Shown: positions 27,312-36,349 of the stretch, piece by piece | How positions within the stretch are numbered: the first letter of the stretch is position 1 | Layout: each line of letters starts with the position of its first letter | Assembly (NCBI GenBank): GCA_046331705.1 | Contig: JAXLQJ010000019.1 | Span: 49,304 to 113,303 of the forward strand | Direction of reading: 5' to 3' | DNA length: 64,000 nucleotides | Source: JADJOY01 sp046331705 [NCBI: bacterium] | GTDB taxonomy: Bacteria > JADJOY01 | Notes under the pieces: model-generated | The model's database searches: none | Seen by the model: the letters and a program-made list of their open reading frames with translations, nothing else | What the model was told of the DNA's origin: nothing | Program-made: the position numbers and the translations under genes

Positions 27312-29166
27312 GCGGCGCTTCGTTCCCCGGCGGCCCACTTGGCTGGCGATCGCCGTGCTGGGCTGGCTCGTGACGAGGGCGGCCAACGCCGGCGCGGCGA
27401 CCGACATCGTGAACACGCCGCACAACCTTTCCGTCTCCGGTACCGGCACGGTTCGTGCCCTCACGGAAGACCGAATCTGCGTCTTCTGCCACACCCCTCA
27501 CAACGCGGCGCCGCTCTCTCCGTTGTGGAACAAGGAGCTCGGCCCGCGCTTCTACACCGTCTACACGAGCCCGACGATGCACGCTGGCCCGCTGGCGCAG
27601 CCGTCCGGGCCGACCAAGCTCTGCTTGAGCTGTCACGACGGCACCATCGCGATGGGGGCGGTGCTGAACCCGGCCGGCGGCATCGCGATGACCGGGGGCG
27701 GCTTCTTTCCATCGGGCAGCCTGTCGAGCTTCGGGCTCGACCTCTCGGGCCATCACCCGGTGTCGTTCCCGTACTCGGACGCGCTTCCCAATCCCGAGCT
27801 GGCGCCGACGCCACCCGTCGATCTGGTGTTCGGCGGGACCGACGAGGTGCACTGCACCACGTGCCACGACCCGCACGACGACACCTACGGCGCGTTTCTC
27901 GCGAAGGACAATCGTTTCTCGGCGCTGTGCGTGCGCTGTCACGAGTTGCCCGGGTGGAGCACCTCCGCGCACGCCACGTCCACCGCCTCGGTGGTCGGCA
28001 TCCTGCCGCGGCCTCCCAAGACGGCCCCGACCTACACCCAGCTCGACGAGTGGGGCTGCGAGTCGTGCCACACGCCGCACTTCGCGCCGACCGCGGAGCA
28101 GTTGCTCCAGTTCACGGCGCTGCCCCCGGAGCCGTTCTCCTGCACCAGCGCCGGTTGTCACAACAGCCAACCTCCGCCGGCGCACGGGCCTTCCACGGCG
28201 AAGCCGATGGCCGACATCGCGGGCCAGGTTCGCAAGCCCTCGGCGCACCACGAGGCCGTCGGCGGAGCGACGGCGAGCGGACGAGGGCGCAATCGAGGGG
28301 GACGCGCGACGAGCGAAGGCGTCGCGTGCAGCGAATGCCACAATCCGCACCTCGCCAGCGCGGGCTCGGCCGAGGCGCCTTACGTGTCGAGTCTGGTGCG
28401 CGGCGTGAGCGGCGTCGATCGCAACGGCGCGACGGTCGAGTCCGCCCGCTTCGAGTACGAGATCTGTTTCAAGTGCCATGCGGATTCGAGCGCGGACCGC
28501 GCCTTCGTGCCGCGGGTCGTGCCGTCGACGAACCTGCGGCGCGCGTTCGATCTCTCGAATGCCTCGTACCATCCGGTCGCCGGCATCGGAAAGAGCAAGG
28601 ACGTGCCGAGCGTGCCGTCGTCCTTCGAGCGCGAGCTGAGCTCCGCGAGCGTCATCTACTGCACCTCGTGTCACGCCGACGACGACGGCGTCTCGAACGG
28701 CCCCCACGGCTCGACCTTCGCGCCGATCCTCAAGCTTCGCTACGAGACCGCCGACCACACGCCCGAGAGCTTCGAAAGCTACGCGCTCTGCTATCAGTGT
28801 CACGACCGCGAAAGCATCCTGAGCGACGTGAGCTTCCGGAAGAGCGCCGGCGCCGCGTCGGCGCCCGCGCGGCCGATGCTGGGACGCCGGCCGAGTCGCG
28901 TACCGGGAAACGGCGGCGGCCACAGCGGCCATCTCGCTGCCGGAGTGTCGTGCGCGACGTGCCACGATCCTCACGGCGTGCCGGACTCGGGTGTGGTCGG
29001 ACCGGCGGGAACCGGCTCGCACACGCACCTCATCAACTTCGACAGCCGCGTGGTGCTGCCGCTCGCTGGCGGCACGAGCCCGATCTTCCAGGACACCGGA
29101 GGCGGATCGGGAACGTGCAGCCTGGTTTGTCATGGAGTGACGCACGAGAACGTTTCGTACCCGTGA
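27292..29166 (+). CDS. Large multiheme c-type cytochrome (10 CXXCH plus CX4CH and CX3CH)
   Basis: 624 residues, starting inside the end of the NHL gene (ATG 27292; ATG 27298 also possible). The signal peptide ends ANAGA. Ten canonical heme sites from CVFCH (residue 63) to CATCH are interspersed with an expanded CTSAGCH (28141) and a terminal CSLVCH (29116). Many are followed by the xPH motif of doubled-CXXCH cytochromes. It is large enough for an outer-surface electron acceptor of the conduit. There is no lipobox, so surface attachment would be by partners. Confidence 0.85.
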   Translation: MPMRVRERRFVPRRPTWLAIAVLGWLVTRAANAGAATDIVNTPHNLSVSGTGTVRALTEDRICVFCHTPHNAAPLSPLWNKELGPRFYTVYTSPTMHAGPLAQPSGPTKLCLSCHDGTIAMGAVLNPAGGIAMTGGGFFPSGSLSSFGLDLSGHHPVSFPYSDALPNPELAPTPPVDLVFGGTDEVHCTTCHDPHDDTYGAFLAKDNRFSALCVRCHELPGWSTSAHATSTASVVGILPRPPKTAPTYTQLDEWGCESCHTPHFAPTAEQLLQFTALPPEPFSCTSAGCHNSQPPPAHGPSTAKPMADIAGQVRKPSAHHEAVGGATASGRGRNRGGRATSEGVACSECHNPHLASAGSAEAPYVSSLVRGVSGVDRNGATVESARFEYEICFKCHADSSADRAFVPRVVPSTNLRRAFDLSNASYHPVAGIGKSKDVPSVPSSFERELSSASVIYCTSCHADDDGVSNGPHGSTFAPILKLRYETADHTPESFESYALCYQCHDRESILSDVSFRKSAGAASAPARPMLGRRPSRVPGNGGGHSGHLAAGVSCATCHDPHGVPDSGVVGPAGTGSHTHLINFDSRVVLPLAGGTSPIFQDTGGGSGTCSLVCHGVTHENVSYP

Positions 29167-29206
29167 GCAGGCGACGATGCGAACCCAGCCGGGACGGAGG
29201 AATCGA

Positions 29207-30526
29207 ATGAGCACGAAGACGCTGACCAAGGGCCTTTGTTTCGTCTCCGTTTGGTTCTCCGCGATCGTGCTCTGGCCCTCTTCGGCAAGCGCCGAGGATG
29301 GGTGCGTCACGGAGAAATGCCATCCATCCATCCTCAAGGTCAGCAACGAGCACGCGGTCGGAGATACCTGCGACAGCTGCCACGAAGCGGTGGAGACGGA
29401 GCATCCGCAAAAGGGCAAGAAGACCTTCAAGCTGAGCGAGGAGGAGCCCGAGCTCTGCTACGGGTGTCACGACAAGATGGGCGAGAAGAAATCGGTCCAT
29501 TCGCCCGTCGAGCAAGGGATGTGCACCAGCTGTCACAATCCGCACGGATCGAACAACGAGAAGATGCTGACCGATCCGCCCAAGGAGCTCTGCAAGGGCT
29601 GTCACGAGGATCAAACCACGTTCGAGTTCATGCACGGACCGGCGTCCACCGGCGACTGCATGGAGTGCCACGCCCCGCACGAGTCGGACAACGAGCATCT
29701 CCTGCTCAAGACGGATCGCGAGCTCTGTGTGGGCTGCCACGAAGAGATGGCCGCGATCGATCAGAAGCAGTTCGTTCACTCCGCGCTCGATTCCGGCTGC
29801 ACGGCGTGTCACAACCCCCACGGGTCCAAGTTCAAGAAGCTGCTCTCGGCCGACGGCCAAGCGGTGTGCTTCGATTGCCACGACAGCATCGCCGACACCG
29901 TCAAGGAGGCCGTCGTCCCGCACAAACCGGTGGGAAGCCAGAAGGCTTGCGCGTCCTGCCATTCACCGCATGCCTCCGACAACGAGAGTCTGTTGCTCGA
30001 GCCGCAGAAGGCCTTGTGCCTGAGCTGCCACGACAAGGTCCTCACCAAGGACATGAAGGTGCTGCACGGACCGATCGAGAAGGGCGAATGCGTCGGCTGC
30101 CACAATCCGCACGGATCGCCGAACCGGAAGATCCTCGAGAAGGAGTTCTCCCCCGAGCCGTATCTGCCCTACACCGGCACCGAGTACGCGCTCTGCTTCT
30201 CGTGTCACAAGCGAGACCTGGTGCAGTACGCCGATACCTCGTTCGCCACGAAATTCCGCGACGGTGAGCGCAACCTCCATTACCTGCACGTGAACAAGGC
30301 GGAAAAGGGCCGATCCTGCCGCTTCTGCCACGAGATCCACGGCGGCCCGAATCCGAAGCTGATCGCCGACACCGTGCCGTTCGGTCAGTGGCGATTGCCG
30401 CTCAACTACGTGAAGACCGAGACGGGCGGCGGGTGCACGCCGGGTTGCCACAAAGCGCAGGTCTACGATCGCGACGTGCCGGGACGGAAGCCGCCTGCGC
30501 CGAAGACCCCCGCCAAGGCGGGCTGA
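29207..30526 (+). CDS. Multiheme c-type cytochrome (13 CXXCH plus CX4CH and CX3CH)
   Basis: 439 residues; GGGACGGAGG site at 29191-29200. Signal peptide ends ASA|EDG. Thirteen canonical sites alternate CxxCHNPHGS with LCxxCHDK-type repeats at very regular ~30-residue spacing, as in NrfB/doubled-CXXCH cytochromes; expanded sites flank them: CVTEKCH at the N-terminus (29303) and CTPGCH at the C-terminus (30434). It could bind up to 15 hemes in a linear wire. The Lys-rich C-terminus (KPPAPKTPAKAG) might contact acidic partners. Last gene of the conduit operon. Confidence 0.85.
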   Translation: MSTKTLTKGLCFVSVWFSAIVLWPSSASAEDGCVTEKCHPSILKVSNEHAVGDTCDSCHEAVETEHPQKGKKTFKLSEEEPELCYGCHDKMGEKKSVHSPVEQGMCTSCHNPHGSNNEKMLTDPPKELCKGCHEDQTTFEFMHGPASTGDCMECHAPHESDNEHLLLKTDRELCVGCHEEMAAIDQKQFVHSALDSGCTACHNPHGSKFKKLLSADGQAVCFDCHDSIADTVKEAVVPHKPVGSQKACASCHSPHASDNESLLLEPQKALCLSCHDKVLTKDMKVLHGPIEKGECVGCHNPHGSPNRKILEKEFSPEPYLPYTGTEYALCFSCHKRDLVQYADTSFATKFRDGERNLHYLHVNKAEKGRSCRFCHEIHGGPNPKLIADTVPFGQWRLPLNYVKTETGGGCTPGCHKAQVYDRDVPGRKPPAPKTPAKAG

Positions 30527-30528
30527 GA

Positions 30529-30544
30529 CGCCGAGCGTTCGGCG
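30529..30544 (+). terminator. Short hairpin after conduit operon, weak terminator candidate
   Basis: CGCCGA and TCGGCG pair around a GCGT loop immediately after the stop of the 29207 gene. The stem is only 6 bp and no T-run follows, so termination here may depend on Rho. Confidence 0.3.
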
Positions 30545-30789
30545 AAGTGGTTCCTCGGCGCGCGCGCTGTCGTGACGCTTGGCGCCGCGCCTGTCGCTGA
30601 TCGCCAGCGGAGGCCGTGGCGCCACCGTACCGGTCCCGCACCGGTCGCGCCACGCGTGACGAAAGCGAATCATTCGCGTTCGTCGAGGTTACCGAACGCG
30701 CTCGCCGCGATTGCGTGACATATGTTCCGCTCACGCTCGCCCGGGCTGAGAAATCGCCGTCGCATGACGAATCGTCCCGCACTTCGCGC

Positions 30790-30806
30790 TTGGCGTGAAA
30801 CTTGCC
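30790..30806 (+). promoter_or_regulatory. Sigma-54 (-24/-12) promoter candidate
   Basis: TTGGCGTGAAACTTGCC has GG and GC at exact -24/-12 spacing and a full TTGC -12 element, against the consensus YTGGCACGRNNNTTGCW. It lies 78 bp before the ATG of the tetraheme gene at 30884. RpoN is a known regulator of cytochrome and nitrogen genes in Geobacter-like bacteria. No enhancer-binding-protein site was identified. Confidence 0.55.
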
Positions 30807-30883
30807 GGCGTCCGTTGGAATCGGACGAGCCCGCTCATCCGATTCACGTCGAGGGTTTGGCCGAACGACGAGCGAGGTGAGGG

Positions 30884-31669
30884 ATGGCGCAGCGCGACTC
30901 GGACCCGCCGGGCGAACCCGACGTCCATCGTGGGCCAGAGGCCTCGGAGCCGGAGTTCTCGATCGCGCAGTCGAACGCCCTCGCGCCACTGCTCATTCTC
31001 TTCGGGGTCACGGTCCTCGCGATCCTTCTGTCGATCGTCCGCGCCAAGCCCATCGCCCCACCCGAAGGCGCGCCGGCCGCAAAGGCCTTTTCACCCGTCG
31101 ACTTCCCGGCGGTGTTCGCCAAGGACGAAGCCCTCGCCGGGCTGGATACCGGTCCGGGCGGCGAGGCCCGCAAGGAGTATCCGGTTCCGGCGCCGCCGTT
31201 CAGCGAGGACGTGTTCCCGTGCTCGGGCTGCCACGCCGACATGGACACCGATCCGACGCGGCGTGAGTTCAGCGACATCCACTCCGACATCCATTTCGAG
31301 CACGACGCCGAGCACCGCTGGTGCCTGGACTGCCACGACGCGACCGACCGCGACCAGCTCAAGCTGGCCAGCGGCGAGCGATTGCCGTTCACCGAGTCGT
31401 ACCGACTCTGCGGCCAATGCCATGGCACCCAGTTCCGCGACTGGAAGGAAGGGATCCACGGCAAGCGGACCGGCTACTGGGATGGACCGAAGCGCTACCT
31501 CTTGTGCGTGAACTGCCACAACCCGCACAGCCCGCATTTCAAGCCGCTGCAACCGCTGCCTCCCCCGGTCCGCCCCAATTTCCTGCGGCCCGAGGATGCA
31601 GCGCTCGCGAACGCGGCACCCGGCGCCGGCGCGGCGCGAAGCGCGCCCGAGGAGGCGCCCCATGGCTGA
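30884..31669 (+). CDS. Membrane-anchored tetraheme cytochrome c, subunit of a NrfD-type quinol oxidoreductase
   Basis: 261 residues. One uncleaved N-terminal transmembrane helix (ALAPLLILFGVTVLAILLSIV) anchors a periplasmic domain with four CXXCH sites: CSGCH, CLDCH, CGQCH and CVNCHNPH. The stop overlaps the next start by 8 bp. Cytochrome + four-cluster ferredoxin + NrfD-like protein is the organisation of Hmc/Tmc-like redox complexes and of the Geobacter Cbc4 (CbcSTU) complex. It would accept electrons from the FeS subunit and hand them to periplasmic cytochromes. Confidence 0.8.
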   Translation: MAQRDSDPPGEPDVHRGPEASEPEFSIAQSNALAPLLILFGVTVLAILLSIVRAKPIAPPEGAPAAKAFSPVDFPAVFAKDEALAGLDTGPGGEARKEYPVPAPPFSEDVFPCSGCHADMDTDPTRREFSDIHSDIHFEHDAEHRWCLDCHDATDRDQLKLASGERLPFTESYRLCGQCHGTQFRDWKEGIHGKRTGYWDGPKRYLLCVNCHNPHSPHFKPLQPLPPPVRPNFLRPEDAALANAAPGAGAARSAPEEAPHG

Positions 31670-32645
31670 TCGTGGGATGGAGCACGACTGCGCGAGCGCC
31701 GCTCTCGAGGCACTCGGCGTGGACTGCGTCGCGTCGGCGGAGAGCGGGCCGACGGATTCGAAGACCCGGCTCGCCAATCGGCGCGATTTCCTGACGGCCG
31801 TCGGATTGGCCGCCGCGGGGTACCTCGCGGGCTGCTCGTCCGAGGCGCGCGAGGAGTTCTTCCGCCAGCGCTTCGTCGAGCTGACGCCCGAAGAGGTCGC
31901 TCGTCGCGTCGAACGCATGCAGGCCGAATATCGAAAGAAATACGGCCCCGACGTGAATCTGTCGTCGGTCCCCGCGAAGCCCGGGGTGCATTTCGGCTAT
32001 GCGCTCGATCTGTCGCGTTGCATCGGGTGCCGGCGCTGCGTGTACGCGTGCGTCAAGGAGAACAACCAATCGCGCGATCCGCAGGTGCAATGGATTCGCG
32101 TGCTCGAGATGGAGAAGCGCAAGGGAATCGATTTCGAGAGCGCCAATCCGTACTACGACCACGCCACGGTGCCGGACCCGGACCACTTCTACCTGCCCGT
32201 CGCGTGTCAGCAATGCGAGAACCCGGCGTGCACGCGCGTCTGCCCCGTCGGTGCCACCTGGAACGAGCCGGATGGCATGGTGGTCATCGACTACGACTGG
32301 TGCATCGGCTGCCGCTGTTGCATGTCGGCGTGCCCGTACGGAGCGCGGCACTACAACTGGGGCGAGCCCACGATTCCACCGAACGAGTTCAACCCGAACC
32401 TGCACGTGCTGGGCAATCGTCCGCGTCCGCGGGGCGTGGTCGAGAAGTGCACGTTCTGCATCCAGCGGGTCCGCAACGGACGCTATCCGGCCTGTGTCGA
32501 GATCTGCCCGGTGGGCGCGCGCAAGTTCGGCAACCTGCTCGATTCGGACAGCGAAGTGTCGCGGATCCTGCGCGAGAAACGCGTGTTCGTGCTCAAGGCC
32601 GAGCTCAAGACCGATCCCAAGTTCTTCTACTTCTACGGACTCTAG
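31662..32645 (+). CDS. Tat-exported four-cluster 4Fe-4S ferredoxin lipoprotein (NrfC/HybA-like)
   Basis: 327 residues. NRRDFLTAVGLAAAGYLAGC is a twin-arginine signal that ends in a lipobox, so the protein is exported folded and lipid-anchored. Four Cys clusters follow: CIGCRRCVYAC, CQQCENPACTRVC, CIGCRCCMSAC and CTFC...CVEIC, each paired with CP residues in the NrfC/DmsB manner and sufficient for four [4Fe-4S] centres. It should connect the quinone site of the NrfD-like subunit (32654) to the tetraheme subunit (30884). The ATG at 31662 lies within the end of the upstream gene. Confidence 0.9.
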   Translation: MADRGMEHDCASAALEALGVDCVASAESGPTDSKTRLANRRDFLTAVGLAAAGYLAGCSSEAREEFFRQRFVELTPEEVARRVERMQAEYRKKYGPDVNLSSVPAKPGVHFGYALDLSRCIGCRRCVYACVKENNQSRDPQVQWIRVLEMEKRKGIDFESANPYYDHATVPDPDHFYLPVACQQCENPACTRVCPVGATWNEPDGMVVIDYDWCIGCRCCMSACPYGARHYNWGEPTIPPNEFNPNLHVLGNRPRPRGVVEKCTFCIQRVRNGRYPACVEICPVGARKFGNLLDSDSEVSRILREKRVFVLKAELKTDPKFFYFYGL

Positions 32646-32653
32646 GACGGCAC

Positions 32654-33910
32654 ATGGGACCGCTCAGCTTCCTTCGATCGAGCGCTCGATTCGTGCTTCG
32701 CGGCGGCAAGGCCTATTGGCTGTGGGTCGCCAGCCTCTCGGCCCTGATCGCCTGGGGAGCCGCCGCCTACGTCGATCAATTCCGCCTCGGGTTGATCGTC
32801 ACGAACATGCGCGACCAGGTGTCGTGGGCGTTCTACATCGGCAACTTCACGTTCCTGGTGGGTGTTGCGGCGGCGGCGGTGGTGCTCGTGATCCCCGCCT
32901 ACATCTACCACTGGAAGCCGATCAAGGAGGTCGCGATCCTGGGCGAGATTCTGGCCATCAGCGCGATCGTGATGTGCTTGATGTTCGTGGTCGCCGACAT
33001 GGGCCATCCGGAGCGTGGTTGGCACCTGATCCCAGGCCTCGGTCACATGAACTTCCCGCGCTCGATCCTCGCGTGGGACGTGCTGGTGCTGAATCTCTAC
33101 CTCTTGCTCAACCTGACCATCGTCACGCACGTGCTCTATCGGGGCATGCAGGGACGCCCGCCGAATCAGCGCTTCGTCGTGCCGCTGGTGCTGTTCTCGG
33201 TTCCGGCGGCGGTGGGCATCCACACCGTCACAGCCTTCATCTACGCCGGCGCCGCGGCCCGGCCTTATTGGAACGCGTCGATCCTGGCGCCGCGCTTCCT
33301 GTGCTCGGCGTTCTGCTCCGGACCGGCGATCATGTTGATCCTGTTCCAGATTCTGCAACGCACCACCAAGATCGCCATCAAGGACGACGCGATCTGGAAG
33401 GTCGCGGAGCTGATGGCCTACGCGATGTTCCTGAATCTGTTCTTGCTGGGCGCCGAGGTCTTCAAGGAGTACTACTCGCAGACCGAGCATTTGAGGCATC
33501 TCGAGTACTTGTTCAGCGGCCTCGACAAGCACCGGGCGCTGGTGCCGTACGCGTGGAGCTTCGTGGCCTGCGGTGTGGGAGCGTTTCTCCTCTTCCTGAT
33601 CCCCGCGACGCGCCGCAACGTCGTCACGCTCAATCTGGGTTGCCTGCTCATCTACGCGAGCGTCTACATCGAGAAGGGCATGGGGCTCGTGATCCCAGGC
33701 TTCACGCCCGACACCCTCGGCGAGGTGTACGAGTACGTGCCGACGGTCCACGAGCTTCGGATCGGCGCCGGGATCTTCTCCACCGGGTTCCTGGTGTTCA
33801 CGTTGCTCTGCAAGATCGCGATCCCGATCATGACGGGAGAGTTCCACCAGCACCGGGTGCAAGCCGGGGAGGGAGACGCTTCCGTGGTCCGGGGCGCCGC
33901 CGCGGCGTGA
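32654..33910 (+). CDS. NrfD/PsrC-like integral membrane quinol-oxidising subunit
   Basis: 418 residues, begins 8 bp after the FeS gene. About ten hydrophobic helices with the NrfD-type sequences GNFTFLVGVAAAAVVLVIPA, MCLMFVVADMGHPERGWHL and RSILAWDVLVLNLYLLLN. NrfD/PsrC proteins bind menaquinol near the periplasmic face and lack cofactors. With its two partners it forms a quinol:cytochrome c oxidoreductase. The operon ends here; a GGCCGGC-A-GCCGGCC inverted repeat (33914-33928) lies in the 50 bp gap to the convergent gene. Confidence 0.9.
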   Translation: MGPLSFLRSSARFVLRGGKAYWLWVASLSALIAWGAAAYVDQFRLGLIVTNMRDQVSWAFYIGNFTFLVGVAAAAVVLVIPAYIYHWKPIKEVAILGEILAISAIVMCLMFVVADMGHPERGWHLIPGLGHMNFPRSILAWDVLVLNLYLLLNLTIVTHVLYRGMQGRPPNQRFVVPLVLFSVPAAVGIHTVTAFIYAGAAARPYWNASILAPRFLCSAFCSGPAIMLILFQILQRTTKIAIKDDAIWKVAELMAYAMFLNLFLLGAEVFKEYYSQTEHLRHLEYLFSGLDKHRALVPYAWSFVACGVGAFLLFLIPATRRNVVTLNLGCLLIYASVYIEKGMGLVIPGFTPDTLGEVYEYVPTVHELRIGAGIFSTGFLVFTLLCKIAIPIMTGEFHQHRVQAGEGDASVVRGAAAA

Positions 33911-33960
33911 TCGGGCCGGCAGCCGGCCTCATCCGACCGTTGCGCGGCTCGATCGCGGTG

Positions 33961-35907
33961 CTACCGATCCGCCTCGGAGTCGCTCGCCGGCGATGGGGCT
34001 CGACGTAGCAGCGCCGGCGTGACGATCAGCGCCCCGCCGTAGAGCGCGAGGCTGAACACGAGCGCCGCGGCGGAGCCGATTCGCAGATCCTCGAGCACCA
34101 GCTTCGATCCACCGAGCAGCAGCACGGCGCCCGCGAGCGCTCCCAGCTCGCGCTTCCCGCCGAGCGCGCGCCACGCCGCGAGCGCGAGCGCCGCCGCGGC
34201 GAGCACCCCCGTCCGTACCACGGCGAGTCGGCCCGGATCGGCATGCGCTCCCGGCGCCCCGGCGATCGGCGCGGCGAGGAGCCGCGCCACGGCGCCACCG
34301 ATCCCGAGCAGCGCCACGGCGAGCGCCGCAACCCGAGCGGCCTTCGCGAGGCGGTCCGGGCCCGTCAGCGGTGCGCCTCGATACGTGAGGAACCCCGTGC
34401 CGATCGCCAATCCCAAGACCGCGACGACCGGGCCGGAGAGCGTCGGCCACGGGCCGCTCGCTGGCAGCGCCAGCGAGGCGATCGACGCGGCGAAGAGCCC
34501 CGATGCAACCGTCGCAGCCGCCGAGAGCAGCGCGGCGTGGACCTGGAACACCGGCCGGCTGCGGGGCAGCGCGAGTGCGGCGACCGCCACGGCGGCGGAC
34601 GCCCAGACCACCGGGAAGAACGGAGCGGGAAGCAAGACGCGCGTGCCTTCGGCGGCGAGGAACGTCGCGAGGGTCGAGAAGTAGCCGCTGGCCGCGCGGT
34701 GACCCCAGCGCGCCTCGCTGCGGCGCGACAAGACGGCGTGCAGCAGCAGACCAGCCCCCAGCGCCGCGATCGCGATCCCCGTGCGGACACCTCCGTCCGC
34801 CACCACCAGGCTCGCCTCGAAGCCCACGAGACAGACGATGCCGGTCTGCACGATCGCGAACGGCGTGAGCTCGTGCGCCTGCACCAGCAGGCGCAGCACG
34901 AACGCGCTCAGATAGACGAGGACCAGGCCGAGCTGCGCCGCCAGCAAGGGCGTCGTGTGGAGCCACTCGGCCGGCTTCCCGATCAATCGCAGCCCGCCGA
35001 GGTGGAGCACCACCAGATCGAGGACCATCGCGACCACCCAGCGCTGACCGCGCCAGCCGTGACCGTAGGCGAGAACCAGTGAGCCCACGGCCAGTCCCAG
35101 CAGATACGGGACGAACGCGGACGCTGCTTGCGTGACCAGCAAGAGCCCCACACCGTCGAGAAGGGCCGCGATCACGGTGATCCAGACGACCGTCGGGAAG
35201 ACCCGTCGCCAGGCCACGACCAGGCCCAGGAAGGTCGTGACCGCGAGGACGCACGCCGCGGTTCCCGGGCTGAGGAGCCGAAAGCGCGTCGTCGCCTCGA
35301 AAGCCAGCGGGTAGGCGATGAGGCCCGAGGCGAGGGCATGGAACGCCCCGCTCAGGTGGTTGCCCTTGGCGGCGGCTCGGTCCGCGAAGAAGAGCCAGCC
35401 GATCGCATACACGAGCCCCAGCGCCACGCCCACGGCGCTCGAGAGCGTTCCCGATTCGGTGAGCGAGCGGAACAGGAACGCGCCACCGAGCACCAGGCAG
35501 GTGCGCCCCACGAGGGCCGGTAGGCCGCTGAGCCGCGCCGCGTCGATCGTCGGCGCCGCCGGCGCAGCCGACGGCGCCGACGTGAGCTCCGCTGGCGCCT
35601 CGATGGCCGGGGGTGCCGCGGTCGGCTCCACGACCGGCGTGGCACGGCTTTCGACCGCGGCGAGCCGCCCGCTCAGCTCGGTGACGAGTCGCTCGAGCTC
35701 GCGAACGCGCTCTTCGAGGGGCGATGGGGAGGGCAGGTCGCAGCCTCCTGGACCGAAGATCCCGCCGGCGGGTCTCGAACCCTCGAAACCGCACGCAAGA
35801 ACGGTTCCGATGCAAATGCGGCGGACGAACCACGCCCGCACCCCGGGTGTGGTGGTCCGCGACTTCTCGGGGATGTGTGGAGACACGAACGGCGCACGCG
35901 CGAGCAC
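33961..35907 (-). CDS. DUF2339-like polytopic membrane protein
   Basis: About 648 residues. After an ill-defined N-terminus comes a coiled coil (PLEERVRELERLVTELSGRL), an Ala/Pro-rich linker, then more than 15 hydrophobic segments to the C-terminus. Coiled coil plus many transmembrane helices is the DUF2339 layout. Function is unknown. The start is uncertain: ATG at 35907, just 24 bp below the cytochrome stop, or a GTG at 35841. No heme motifs; the relationship to the surrounding electron-transfer genes is only positional. Confidence 0.65.
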   Translation of the reverse strand: MLARAPFVSPHIPEKSRTTTPGVRAWFVRRICIGTVLACGFEGSRPAGGIFGPGGCDLPSPSPLEERVRELERLVTELSGRLAAVESRATPVVEPTAAPPAIEAPAELTSAPSAAPAAPTIDAARLSGLPALVGRTCLVLGGAFLFRSLTESGTLSSAVGVALGLVYAIGWLFFADRAAAKGNHLSGAFHALASGLIAYPLAFEATTRFRLLSPGTAACVLAVTTFLGLVVAWRRVFPTVVWITVIAALLDGVGLLLVTQAASAFVPYLLGLAVGSLVLAYGHGWRGQRWVVAMVLDLVVLHLGGLRLIGKPAEWLHTTPLLAAQLGLVLVYLSAFVLRLLVQAHELTPFAIVQTGIVCLVGFEASLVVADGGVRTGIAIAALGAGLLLHAVLSRRSEARWGHRAASGYFSTLATFLAAEGTRVLLPAPFFPVVWASAAVAVAALALPRSRPVFQVHAALLSAAATVASGLFAASIASLALPASGPWPTLSGPVVAVLGLAIGTGFLTYRGAPLTGPDRLAKAARVAALAVALLGIGGAVARLLAAPIAGAPGAHADPGRLAVVRTGVLAAAALALAAWRALGGKRELGALAGAVLLLGGSKLVLEDLRIGSAAALVFSLALYGGALIVTPALLRRAPSPASDSEADR

Positions 35908-35931
35908 GTGCGCCGTTCGACCTGCGAGCGC

Positions 35932-36264
35932 TTACTTCACGAGCGTCTTCGCGTAGGCGAAGACGTTGTCGATCGCGGCTGGATCGAGCGACTTGCTGAA
36001 GGCCGGCATCGGCTTCTTGCCTTCCGAGAGCAATTTCATGATCTCGGCGTCGCTCTTCTTCGAGGGCTTGCTGATGTCGGGGATCTCCACCTTGAGCTTT
36101 TCCGCCATCTTCGCGTTGCCCGTACCGTCCTCGCCATGGCAGTTCGCGCACTTCTTGCCGTAGACCGCCTTGCCCGCCTCGACGTCCGCAGCCCTGGAGC
36201 TTGCCGCGGACGCCAGCGCCGCGACTGCGAGCAGGGTGACGACCGTCTTTCCTTCACGTCCCAT
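35932..36264 (-). CDS. Small monoheme class I cytochrome c (paralogue)
   Basis: 110 residues from the ATG at 36264, which follows GGGAGGTGA. Signal peptide, then CANCHGEDGTG and GKKPMPAFSKSL (Met ligand). Close to the proteins at 16849 and 36423. A sigma-54-type promoter lies about 86 bp upstream, so this copy may be expressed independently of its tandem neighbour. Likely periplasmic carrier between the quinol oxidases and the conduits. Confidence 0.9.
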   Translation of the reverse strand: MGREGKTVVTLLAVAALASAASSRAADVEAGKAVYGKKCANCHGEDGTGNAKMAEKLKVEIPDISKPSKKSDAEIMKLLSEGKKPMPAFSKSLDPAAIDNVFAYAKTLVK

Positions 36265-36349
36265 CACTTCACCTCCCCAGGTGTGCGCTCGCGCCGTGGC
36301 TTACGGACGAGGAGCCATCGGGTGCGGCCGGTGGCTCCTCGCGAGAGCA

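Larger units (their letters stand above)
30527..30883. other. 357 bp between conduit operon and CbcSTU-like operon
   Basis: Contains a short hairpin directly after the upstream stop (30529-30544), then GC-rich sequence without a gene, and a good sigma-54-type promoter at 30790-30806 for the downstream operon (both listed separately). Confidence 0.5.

Noticed and set aside
27480-30460. Regularly spaced short repeats that could be mistaken for a CRISPR array
   Set aside because: They are codon-level repeats of CXXCH and CHNPHG motifs within coding sequence, not identical direct repeats with unique spacers.
33914-33928. GGCCGGC-A-GCCGGCC inverted repeat between convergent genes as a bidirectional terminator
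   Set aside because: Short with a one-base loop and no T-run on either strand; only mentioned with the NrfD entry.
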